Source: Alicyclobacillaceae bacterium
Lineage (GTDB): Bacteria > Bacillota > Bacilli > Alicyclobacillales > Alicyclobacillaceae
NCBI GenBank assembly: GCA_019683615.1
Contig: JADGIC010000009.1
Location: 1 to 33,512, forward strand
Reading direction: 5' to 3'
DNA length: 33,512 nucleotides
This document shows, one piece after another, positions 18,313-25,457 of this stretch (position 1 is its first letter; the number at the start of each line of letters is the position of its first letter). Position numbers and translations under genes: made by a program. Under the pieces are notes generated by a model. That model did not search any database. It saw only the letters and a program-made list of their open reading frames with translations, and had not been told where the DNA came from.

Positions 18313-19942
18313 GCGCCAGCCGCTGTGAACGCAGCGGCTCGGGCGCGGCGAGAATCGGCTCGTCGTGGTAGAAGCGGTTGAACGCGTGACACGTGTCGAG
18401 GACGAAACGGGCGATCAGCGACGGGTCCAGCTGGTCGACGGCGCGTTCAAAAATGTCGTCTGCTTGCGCCAGCTGCCGGACCACTGCCCATTCCCGTTCA
18501 CCCACCTGCTCCCACGCCAATTGGTCAGGGATTGTCACGCCTTGTTCGCGCGCCTTGCGCAAGACGCTGCACGCGCGGGCGTGTGTGTACTGGACGTACG
18601 GTCCCGTCTCTCCGTCGAAGTTGAGGACGTCCTCGTACCGGAAGTCCACGTCGTGCATGCGGTACGTCTTCAGGTCGTTGAACACAACCGCGCCGATACC
18701 GACTGCCTTGGCGACCTCCGCCTTGTTGTCCAAAGACGGGTTTTTGGCCTCGATAATGGAGAGCGCTTCGGAGATGGCACGCGCCAGCACGTCTTCGAGG
18801 TAGACCACCTTACCCCGGCGGGTGGACAGACGTTCCCCGTTGTACTTCATCATGCCGAACGCCACATGCCGGCACCGCGCCGCCCACGGTTTGCCCATCA
18901 TCTCCAGGACTTTAAACACTTGCTGGAAGTGCAGCGTTTGTTCCGCGCCGACGACGTACACCAGGTCGGTGGCGCCCAACTGGTCGTGCCGGTAGATGGC
19001 AGCCGCCAAGTCCCGCGTGGCGTAGATGGTTGCGCCGTCCGACTTGCGAATGATGCACGGAGGCATGTTCCAGGCGCTAAGGTCAACCACTTCCGCGCCA
19101 TCGCTCTCCGTCAGCAGCCCTTTGCTCCGGAGTTCGTCGACGACGGCGTCCATCTTGTCGTTGTAAAAACTCTCACCCAGGTAGTGGTCGAAGCGGACGC
19201 CGAGGAGGTCGTACGTTTCGCGAAATGCTTTCAAGCTCTCTTCGATGAACCAGCGCCACAGGCGTGTGGCTTCCGGGTCGCCGTCCTCGAGGCGCTTGAA
19301 CCACATCCGGGCCTCGTCTTCCAGTTGGGGTTGCGCCTTTGCTTCTTCGTGAAAGCGCACGTACAGGCGGAACAGTTCGCGGACAGGATCCTGCCTGACC
19401 ACGTCCTCGTCGCCCCAACGCAAGTATGCGACGATGTTCTTGCCAAATTGCGTGCCCCAGTCGCCGAGATGGTTGATGCCAATGACCTCACACCCATCCG
19501 CCTCAAGCAGGCGGACGATGGCCTGGCCAATCACGGTGGAGCGCAGATGGCCGACGCCGAAGGGCTTGGCGATGTTCGGCGATGAGTAATCGACCGCGAC
19601 GCGCCGGCCCTGCCCGCGCCGGCGGGAGAACAGGCCGAGCGGTTGCTCCCGGCTCTGCAGGATCACAGCTCGGGCCACTTCGCTGCGCGCCAAACGCACG
19701 TTCACGTATCCGCCGCTCACCTCAGCGCCGGCAAACCGGCGGGAGGCGCGAATCCGCTCCGCGACTCGTGTCGCGATTGCCGGGGGACTTTCTTTCAGCA
19801 GCTTGGCGAACCGGAAACAAGGCAGCGCGAGATCACCCAACTCCGGATTGGGCGGATACTCGACCAGCGGTTCGATATCTGCCGCCGGAATTCCCAGTGC
19901 ATCTGCCGCCAGCTCTGCCAGTGCGAACTTTTCTGCTTTCAA
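18239..19942 (-). CDS. argS: Arginyl-tRNA synthetase
   Basis: ArgRS charges tRNA-Arg with arginine. The 567 residues contain the N-terminal Add-1 domain, the class I HIGH-type motif GVGHLRST in the segment SSPNIAKPFGVGHLRST, the MSTRKG-type replacement of KMSKS (LSTRRGKVV, typical of ArgRS), and the C-terminal anticodon-binding helices ending LGLQAPEAM. TTG start at 19942-19940, preceded on the minus strand by GGAGAG at 7 nt; an ATG just upstream is out of frame. The gene stands alone on the minus strand between plus-strand genes and converges on the deacetylase with a 74-nt overlap. Confidence 0.96.
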   Translation of the reverse strand: MKAEKFALAELAADALGIPAADIEPLVEYPPNPELGDLALPCFRFAKLLKESPPAIATRVAERIRASRRFAGAEVSGGYVNVRLARSEVARAVILQSREQPLGLFSRRRGQGRRVAVDYSSPNIAKPFGVGHLRSTVIGQAIVRLLEADGCEVIGINHLGDWGTQFGKNIVAYLRWGDEDVVRQDPVRELFRLYVRFHEEAKAQPQLEDEARMWFKRLEDGDPEATRLWRWFIEESLKAFRETYDLLGVRFDHYLGESFYNDKMDAVVDELRSKGLLTESDGAEVVDLSAWNMPPCIIRKSDGATIYATRDLAAAIYRHDQLGATDLVYVVGAEQTLHFQQVFKVLEMMGKPWAARCRHVAFGMMKYNGERLSTRRGKVVYLEDVLARAISEALSIIEAKNPSLDNKAEVAKAVGIGAVVFNDLKTYRMHDVDFRYEDVLNFDGETGPYVQYTHARACSVLRKAREQGVTIPDQLAWEQVGEREWAVVRQLAQADDIFERAVDQLDPSLIARFVLDTCHAFNRFYHDEPILAAPEPLRSQRLALTDAARAAISYALYLLGLQAPEAM

Positions 19943-20064
19943 CGCATGTCTCTCCTTCGTTCCCGTACCCGGTTGTCGTTGTCACCCGGTCATCATCGTC
20001 TCTGCGAATTCTTTTATGATATCACAAATCTCCCGGCCGTGCCGGAGGGGAATGGACTTCAGTG

Positions 20065-20073
20065 TGGTACAAT
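20065..20073 (+). promoter_or_regulatory. Extended -10 promoter for the glycosyltransferase gene
   Basis: TGG followed by TACAAT gives an extended -10 element with five of six matches, about 60 nt before the glycosyltransferase start, in the divergent spacer with argS. No good -35 is visible, as is usual for extended -10 promoters. Confidence 0.45.
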
Positions 20074-20133
20074 GAGCGCGAGACCAAAGCCCGGTTGCCG
20101 GGCCTTGAACGGACATGGGGGCGACGGTGGCAC

Positions 20134-21315
20134 ATGATAGGGTGGACAGGTTGGACAGCCGCCGCGCTGGCGTTGGCGTGGACTTGGATCTTCCAACGCA
20201 ACGTCCCTGATTTGGTTCGCGTCCCCCGGTTGCCGGGGCTCGCGTCTCCCGGCCGCAGTGACGCGCCGGAGAGCCGTGAAACAACGGGCGAATCCGTCCG
20301 GCTGTCGGTGGTCATCGCCGCTCGCAACGAGGCGGACCGCATCACGCGCACGCTCGCGTCCCTGCGGGTGCAGACATTGCGTTCGTTCGAAGTGATTGTT
20401 GTCGACGACCGCTCAGACGACGACACGTGGGACCAGGTGCAGGCGGCGGCACATCAAGACCCGCGCGTGCGCGGCGTGCGTATTCAGGCGTTGCCGCGCG
20501 GTTGGATAGGCAAGAACCACGCGCTGCACGTCGGCGCCAGGGAAGCTCGCGGGGAGTGGCTGCTGTTTGCCGATGCGGACGTCCTCTTTCATCCGGGTGC
20601 ATTGCAACGGGCGTTGCGGTTTGCCGTGGACAACCAATTGGATCACCTGACGGTCGCGCCGGCGCTGGTCGCTCACGGGTATTGGCTGAAAGCCCTGACC
20701 GCGTTTTTCACGTTCAACCTGTTGTTGTTCAAGCGTCCGCAAAGCGCGTATCGTCCGCGCTCCCGCGCACACGCGGGCATCGGCGCGTTCAACCTGATTC
20801 GGCGGGACGTCTACGAACGAATCGGCGGCCATCGGGCGATCGCGCTCCGGCCAGACGACGACATTCACCTCGGGAAATTGGTCAAACAGGCAGGCTGCCG
20901 CCAGTCGTTCGCGATCGCGGCAGACTTCATCGAGATTGAGTGGTACCATTCTTTAGGCGCGATGATCCGCGGGTTGGAGAAAAGTCCGTTGGCAGCGTTC
21001 CGCTACTCGGCCGTCAACCTGATCCTTTGCATGCTGCCGTTGTTGGTGTTGTACGGGGGGCCCTACGCAGGCGTGCTGCTGGCGGGCGGGTGGATTCGCG
21101 CGGGGTACGCATACAGCCTGTTACTGATGTTTGTCCTGTACGCCGTGCATATCCGGTTCCTGCGCTTTCCGCTGCACCAGTTTCTCCTGCTTCCCGCCGC
21201 GCTGGCGCTGTTCGTGTACACGTTTGTTCGCGCTGCGCTGCTGGCGGCTTGGCGGGGCGGTTTGGTTTGGCGCGACACGTTTTACCCGTTGGAAGAGCTG
21301 CGCAAAGGATTGTAG
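20134..21315 (+). CDS. Family 2 glycosyltransferase, membrane-associated
   Basis: A 393-residue GT2 enzyme. After an N-terminal hydrophobic segment (about 5-20) comes a GT-A fold: SVVIAARNEADRI, the VVDDRSDD nucleotide-binding region, GWIGKNHAL, the metal-binding DAD, and an acceptor-side RPDDDIHLG; the C-terminal third has three or four hydrophobic segments (from about residue 290). GW-GK-x-x-AL plus DAD and C-terminal helices is shared by CrtQ-type carotenoid glycosyltransferases and hopanoid-associated HpnB-like proteins; both lipid types occur in related thermoacidophiles, so a lipid acceptor is plausible but not shown. ATG at 20134 has only a weak site (GGTGG close by or GGGGGCG at 10 nt). 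The thioesterase gene follows 69 nt later. Confidence 0.8.
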   Translation: MIGWTGWTAAALALAWTWIFQRNVPDLVRVPRLPGLASPGRSDAPESRETTGESVRLSVVIAARNEADRITRTLASLRVQTLRSFEVIVVDDRSDDDTWDQVQAAAHQDPRVRGVRIQALPRGWIGKNHALHVGAREARGEWLLFADADVLFHPGALQRALRFAVDNQLDHLTVAPALVAHGYWLKALTAFFTFNLLLFKRPQSAYRPRSRAHAGIGAFNLIRRDVYERIGGHRAIALRPDDDIHLGKLVKQAGCRQSFAIAADFIEIEWYHSLGAMIRGLEKSPLAAFRYSAVNLILCMLPLLVLYGGPYAGVLLAGGWIRAGYAYSLLLMFVLYAVHIRFLRFPLHQFLLLPAALALFVYTFVRAALLAAWRGGLVWRDTFYPLEELRKGL

Positions 21316-21384
21316 GTGTGAGGTCCCGGGGCTTGGCAGCGCCGGTGGCCGGGTGCAGCGGATGACCGAAAGGGGTGGGCATCT

Positions 21385-21873
21385 GTGGATCTCAATGCGG
21401 ATCGCCGTCGGGAAATTGAACACGTCGGTACCAGTGACAGCCAAGTCGTGCAGGCGCTGCAGGCTTGGCGGGACCGGAACAAGGCATGGAATTACATGGG
21501 CATCGATGTGGTGGACGCCGGTTCCGGGTGGGCGCTCGTGCGCATGCCCTTCCGGCCGGAGCTGGTTCAAAACAACGGGACGGTGCACGGCGGGTTTATC
21601 GCCATGCTGGCCGACTCCGCGACCGGAGCGGCTGTGTGGTCCACTATCGGGCCGGAAGAGTACATGGTCACGGTTGATTTGCACATCAACTACATGCGCC
21701 CAGTCGCGGACTCGGATCTGTTGGCGGGCGCCGGCGTCCGTTACCGCGGGCGCACGACAGCGACGGTGGAGTGCACGATTTACAACGCATCGACACTCAA
21801 ACAAGTGTCGGCGGCGACCGCGTTGTTCATGATTCGCCCGCGTAAGCCGTCAGGTCCGGTCGGCCCCGAGTGA
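21385..21873 (+). CDS. PaaI-type hotdog thioesterase
   Basis: A 162-residue single hotdog-fold protein. HGGFIAMLADSATGAAVW is the family's active-site loop and central helix, and VTVDLHINYMRPV the following strand, as in PaaI/YdiI-type acyl-CoA thioesterases, which hydrolyse aromatic or medium-chain acyl-CoA esters. GTG start preceded by AAAGGGGTG. Located after the glycosyltransferase gene and 315 nt from the end of the FabL-like gene that faces it. Substrate cannot be read from the sequence; a link to the acyl-CoA cluster to the right is possible only by proximity. Confidence 0.85.
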   Translation: MDLNADRRREIEHVGTSDSQVVQALQAWRDRNKAWNYMGIDVVDAGSGWALVRMPFRPELVQNNGTVHGGFIAMLADSATGAAVWSTIGPEEYMVTVDLHINYMRPVADSDLLAGAGVRYRGRTTATVECTIYNASTLKQVSAATALFMIRPRKPSGPVGPE

Positions 21874-21931
21874 CGGGCCGGATGCAGCCTGTGCTCCCAA
21901 GGTGGACTGGCGCACATTGGCCGCAACCGCG

Positions 21932-21937
21932 TATAAT
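21932..21937 (+). promoter_or_regulatory. Perfect TATAAT -10 box before a small membrane ORF
   Basis: An exact sigma-A -10 hexamer, rare in this GC-rich DNA, 60 nt before the 29-residue frame at 21998. No -35 at suitable spacing is visible: TGGACT (21903-21908) is 23 nt away. Moderate support for a separate transcript. Confidence 0.4.
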
Positions 21938-21997
21938 CCGCCCAACGTTGGACACGATCACTGCGCGTGGCGATCCTCCAACAGGGCGGTGAAACCC

Positions 21998-22087
21998 ATG
22001 TGGCGGATGCTGATCATCTTCGGTGCGGGCGTGGTGGCGGCTGCCGCTGCGCTGGCGGCGATTGTCCTTGGCGACCCGGCATTGTGA
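21998..22087 (+). CDS. Possible 29-residue single-helix membrane peptide
   Basis: A short frame encodes 29 residues, almost all in one hydrophobic helix (LIIFGAGVVAAAAALAAIVLG). GGGCGGTGA ends about 6 nt before the ATG and an exact TATAAT lies 60 nt upstream, which together make translation credible. The name of the family, if any, is unknown to me. It is followed by the G-tract and then the facing FabL-like gene. Alanine-rich hydrophobic frames arise easily in GC-rich DNA, so confidence is limited. Confidence 0.4.
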   Translation: MWRMLIIFGAGVVAAAAALAAIVLGDPAL

Positions 22088-22125
22088 TGGCTGGTTGCCT
22101 GCTCACGAAGGCCGCGGACGGCAGC

Positions 22126-22183
22126 GGGGGCGGGGGGGGGGCGGGCGGGGGGGGGGGGGTGGGGCGGCGCCCCCCCCCGCCGC
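22126..22183 (+). repeat. Long G-tracts followed by a C-tract
   Basis: Runs of 5, 10, 3, 13 and 4 G separated by single C or T (22126-22164) are followed by nine C (22170-22178). The strand can form G-quadruplexes, and the G and C runs can pair as a hairpin. It lies just after the stop of the minus-strand FabL-like gene (22188) and may act in 3'-end formation. Homopolymer lengths here are the least reliable bases of the window. Confidence 0.8.
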
Positions 22184-22187
22184 ATCC

Positions 22188-22988
22188 TCAGACGAGGCTT
22201 TCAAACCCGCCAGTCAGAAGCGTCAGCCCTCCGTCCACCCTGATCACCTGGCCGGTGATGAAGCGCGAGGCGTCGCTGGCCAGGAATACGGCCGCGTCGG
22301 CCACGTCCTCCGGGGTGCCGAGCCGGCCGAGCGGCGTGTGGGCGATGACGTCGCGCCGGTACGACTCGTACTGCTCACCCGCGTAAAAGCGGGCGGAGTC
22401 GGTGTCGACGACGCCGGGGCAGAGCGCGTTGCAGGTGATCTGCCGCGGCCCCAGTTCTGCCGCCAGGTATCGGACGAGCGACTCCAGAGCCGCTTTGGCG
22501 GTGCCCAGCAGGGCGTAGCGAGGCAACGTGTAGTCGCTGCCCATGCTGGAGATGGCGATGATGCGGCCGTCCCGCGCCGCTCCCTGAGGGCCTGCCATCA
22601 GGGGCAGCGCGCACTGCACCGCGTGTACCACGCTGTGCACCACCGTCCGGTAGGTGCGGTCCAGGTGGTGCGGTTTCAGTTCCACAACCGGCTTGAAGGC
22701 GCTGGCTGCCGCGTTGGCCACAAACACGTCAAGCCGCCCCCAACGCCGGGCGACTTCGTCGAACATCGCCCGGATCTCGTCGGGTTCCTCCATCTCCGCC
22801 CGCGCGACCCAGGCGTCCCGCCCGAGGTCGCGGATCTGTGCTGCAGTCCGCTCCGCCGCATCCTGGTCCCGCCGGTAGTGGACCACCACGTCCGCGCCCG
22901 CTTTCGCCATCGCAAGCGCGCAGGCGCGTCCAATCCCGCGGCCGCTGCCTGTGATCAACACCTTCTTGCCTTCCAGAACCTTGGTCAT
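22188..22988 (-). CDS. FabL-like SDR enoyl reductase, candidate 1-cyclohexenylcarbonyl-CoA reductase (ChcA-like)
   Basis: A 266-residue short-chain dehydrogenase: TGSGRGIG cofactor motif (13-20), NAA (92-94), catalytic S148, and Y158-x6-K165. The Tyr-x6-Lys spacing, with GRLDVFVANAA, the SSMGS segment and AKAALESLVRYLAAELGPRQI, marks the FabL (enoyl-ACP reductase III) branch rather than ordinary Tyr-x3-Lys ketoreductases, so it should reduce a carbon-carbon double bond of an acyl-CoA or acyl-ACP with NAD(P)H. It follows the FadH-like gene by 119 nt on the same strand. In the context of the AroA-like, ligase and dehydrogenase genes, the last step of cyclohexanecarboxyl-CoA synthesis (the ChcA reaction) is the best inference; an ordinary FabL in fatty acid synthesis is the alternative. 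No clear ribosome binding site precedes the ATG. Confidence 0.8.
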   Translation of the reverse strand: MTKVLEGKKVLITGSGRGIGRACALAMAKAGADVVVHYRRDQDAAERTAAQIRDLGRDAWVARAEMEEPDEIRAMFDEVARRWGRLDVFVANAAASAFKPVVELKPHHLDRTYRTVVHSVVHAVQCALPLMAGPQGAARDGRIIAISSMGSDYTLPRYALLGTAKAALESLVRYLAAELGPRQITCNALCPGVVDTDSARFYAGEQYESYRRDVIAHTPLGRLGTPEDVADAAVFLASDASRFITGQVIRVDGGLTLLTGGFESLV

Positions 22989-23107
22989 ACCGCGGGGCCG
23001 GGTTTCGCCAGCGAGGCCAGCCCGCCCCCTTTCCTCCTTCCTTCACATGCGCGTGCCTGTCCGGCCCGCGTCCGCTGCGGCGGACGGGGCTGGAGCCAAC
23101 CCGGGGG

Positions 23108-25123
23108 TCAAATCCGCTGTGCGGCCTCGAACCCTTCGCGAATCGCCCGCGCCGCGTTCAGGCGGACGGTGTCGCGGGCGCCGCCCACCACCTCGAGCGG
23201 CACCCGTCCTTCCAGCGCTGCCACCAGATCGCGGCGGGGCGTCTGGCCGGCGCACAGGATCACCTGGTCCGCTTCCACCAGCCGCTCCTCGCCCTGCATG
23301 ACGCCGACCACCCCTTCCGGCGTGATGGACCGGCACTGGAACTCCGTCCACACCGCGACGCCGAGCGCCTTCAGCTCCGACCGGACCACCCAGCGCGTGG
23401 TGCGGCCGACCGTGGCGGCAATCCGGCGGGATCGGGCGAGAATCGTGACGGAGCGCGGTACCTGGTCGAGGCTCTGGACGCCGTGCTCGCCCAGGAACCC
23501 GAGCACCCGCTCCGGCGGCCGGCCGCCTTTCATCAGGTAGAGGGCCACGTCGCAGCCGATGCCGCCCGCGCCGATGATGGCGATCCGCCGCCCCGCCGCC
23601 ACCCGCCCGGACAAGATGTCGGTGTAACGGACGACGTGGGGCAGGTCCACCCCCGGCAGGTCAGGTACAGCGGGCTCGACGCCCTGGGCCAGGATGACGG
23701 CGTCGTACTCCAGCAGGGTCTGTGGGTTTGCTGCTGTGCCAAGGCGGACATCGACGCCCAGCCGCCAAAGCCACTCGTCGTAGTAGCGGATGGTCTCCCA
23801 GAACTCCTCCTTGCCCTCCACGCGGGCGGCCAAGCGCAGCTGACCGCCGAGCTGTCGCTCCGCTTCGAAGAGCGTGACCTGGTGACCGCGCTCCGCTGCC
23901 GCCCGCGCCGCCTCCAGCCCGGCCGGACCGCCGCCGACGACGGCCACCCGGCGGCTGCGCGAGACCTTCGCCAAGGGCCAGCGGAGTTCGTGGCCGGCGC
24001 GGGGGTTGACCAGGCAGCTGGCGGGCCGCGACGGCCGGTCCATGACGTGGTCGAGGCACGACTGGTTGCAGGCGATGCAGACGTTCAGGCCGCGGCGGTC
24101 GCCGGACAGGGCCTTTTTCGCGAAGGCTGGGTCGGCGAGCCACGGGCGGGCGGGCGCCACAAAGTCGACCCAACCCAAGGCAATCAACTCGTCGGCGAGC
24201 TCCGGCGTATTGATGCGGTTGGCGCCAATCACCGGTATGGTCACGGCTTGGCGGATGCCGGCCGCCACCGGTGCGAAGCCGCCGCGCGGCACCACGGCAG
24301 CGACCGTCGGTACCTGCGACTCGTGCCAGCCGATGCCAACGTTGAGCGCGTCGACGCCGGCTTGCTCCAACCGGCGGGCGTATGTCAGGGTTTCCTCCCA
24401 GGTGGTGCTCCCTGGCATGCAGTCTGCCCCCGACATTCGGAAGATCAGCGGGAAGTCGCCGCTCACCGCCTGTCGGATGGCCTCCACCACTTCGACGCTC
24501 AGCCGCATCCGCCCCTCCAGGTCGCCGCCGTAGCGGTCCTCGCGCTGGTTGGTGAGCGGCGAGAGAAATTCGTTGAGCAGGTAGCCTTCCGATCCCATCA
24601 CCTCGACCGCGTGGAAGCCGGCCTCGCGGGCGAAGCGGGCGGCGTCGGCAAACGCCTGCACGGTCTGCGCGATGTCGTCTTCCGTCATGGCGCGCGGGGT
24701 TTCGCGGGTCAAACGGCACTCCACCGCGCTCGGCGCGAGCGCCGTGGTGCCGATCTCGATCGAGTACGCGTAGCGCCCGGCGTGAAACAGCTGCAGGGCG
24801 ATGCGGCCCCCCGCCTTCTGCACGCGGCTGGCGAGTTGCGCCAACTGGTCGCGGTGAGACGGGTCGGTCAGGCAGAACCAGTGGTCGCCGCCGCCCTCCG
24901 GCCGCACCGCCGCGCCTCCGGTGATGATCAGAGCGGCACAGCCCTGAACGCGCTCCAGGTAGAAGGCGGCAAGGCGGTCGAGTTCGGCCGCATCGCCTTC
25001 GATGCCGAGGTGCATGGACCCCATCAGAATGCGGTGGGGCAGTTCCAAACGACCGATTCGGCCCGGGCGGGCCAATGCCGGATAAGGCCCGGACGCCGGG
25101 CTCGCCACAGTTGCATCGCGCAA
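23108..25123 (-). CDS. FadH-type 2,4-dienoyl-CoA reductase (FMN/FAD/4Fe-4S flavoprotein)
   Basis: A 671-residue Old Yellow Enzyme-type flavoprotein with an N-terminal FMN TIM barrel (about 1-350), a 4Fe-4S cluster motif C349-x2-C352-x3-C356...C370 (CIACNQSC...SCLVNPRAGHE), and a C-terminal FAD/NAD(P) part with VVGGGPAG (395-402) and AIIGAGGIG. Length (E. coli FadH has 672) and the residues matching its active-site Tyr (GSEGYLLNEF) and His (GIGWHES) agree with dienoyl-CoA reductase. The TTG at 25123-25121 is preceded on the minus strand by GAGGAGGG at 6 nt; the frame extends to an ATG at 25201 that has no binding site. Substrate in this context is inferred to be a cyclohexadiene-carboxyl-CoA intermediate. 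It heads the minus-strand operon with the FabL-like gene. Confidence 0.88.
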   Translation of the reverse strand: MRDATVASPASGPYPALARPGRIGRLELPHRILMGSMHLGIEGDAAELDRLAAFYLERVQGCAALIITGGAAVRPEGGGDHWFCLTDPSHRDQLAQLASRVQKAGGRIALQLFHAGRYAYSIEIGTTALAPSAVECRLTRETPRAMTEDDIAQTVQAFADAARFAREAGFHAVEVMGSEGYLLNEFLSPLTNQREDRYGGDLEGRMRLSVEVVEAIRQAVSGDFPLIFRMSGADCMPGSTTWEETLTYARRLEQAGVDALNVGIGWHESQVPTVAAVVPRGGFAPVAAGIRQAVTIPVIGANRINTPELADELIALGWVDFVAPARPWLADPAFAKKALSGDRRGLNVCIACNQSCLDHVMDRPSRPASCLVNPRAGHELRWPLAKVSRSRRVAVVGGGPAGLEAARAAAERGHQVTLFEAERQLGGQLRLAARVEGKEEFWETIRYYDEWLWRLGVDVRLGTAANPQTLLEYDAVILAQGVEPAVPDLPGVDLPHVVRYTDILSGRVAAGRRIAIIGAGGIGCDVALYLMKGGRPPERVLGFLGEHGVQSLDQVPRSVTILARSRRIAATVGRTTRWVVRSELKALGVAVWTEFQCRSITPEGVVGVMQGEERLVEADQVILCAGQTPRRDLVAALEGRVPLEVVGGARDTVRLNAARAIREGFEAAQRI

Positions 25124-25457
25124 CGCGCTCCCTCCTCGTTGAGTTTCTTGGCTGTGGCCGGGAAGCGGGATCGCATACACCCCGCGGGGGAAGTCAGACA
25201 TAAATTTAGGACGAGGTTTTATAATCTGATATTAGCACCAGGTGTTGAATTTGGCGACTCGCTGATGCTAAAATTTTTCTGACGGCGCCGATGTGCGCAC
25301 GGACCACCGAATTCCGCTCAGACCCCCGCATCCGGCAGCCGTCCGCAGCGCCGGCAGCGGTTGTGCCGGTCGGTGAACCCGACGGATGGCTGGCCGGGTG
25401 TGGATGGGGTCGGGTTGCAACCACAACCATCCCATGACGGGAAGAGGCGATAACAAC
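25124..25457. promoter_or_regulatory. Divergent control region between the FadH-like and AroA-like operons
   Basis: This 334-bp spacer holds an AT-rich core (25201-25280) in GC-rich surroundings. In it are TTAGCA (25232-25237) and TGCTAA (25266-25271), an inverted repeat flanking the plus-strand promoter, a CACC-A-GGTG dyad (25236-25244), and CTGAT repeated at 25226 and 25262. Operator sites for a regulator encoded elsewhere are likely. The leader from about 25281 to 25457 is GC rich; I see no known riboswitch. Confidence 0.5.
25245..25274 (+). promoter_or_regulatory. Sigma-A promoter for the AroA-like operon
   Basis: TTGAAT (25245-25250), 18 nt, then TAAAAT (25269-25274) preceded by TGC (extended -10). 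The predicted start near 25281 leaves a leader of about 177 nt. The -10 lies inside the TTAGCA...TGCTAA dyad, so repression by a dyad-binding protein would be direct. Confidence 0.6.

Noticed and set aside
18365-19585. 406-codon plus-strand open frame across argS
   Set aside because: Antisense to argS, with no domain content.
22023-23540. 505-codon plus-strand open frame across the FabL-like gene and the G-tract
   Set aside because: It reads poly-Gly/Pro through the G-tract and is antisense to a complete SDR gene.
25220-25225. Exact TATAAT on the plus strand as the AroA-like operon promoter
   Set aside because: No -35 at a workable distance; the TTGAAT/TGcTAAAAT pair just downstream is better.
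23483-25282. 599-codon plus-strand open frame across the FadH-like gene
   Set aside because: Antisense to a flavoprotein with all cofactor motifs; it would also cross the divergent control region.
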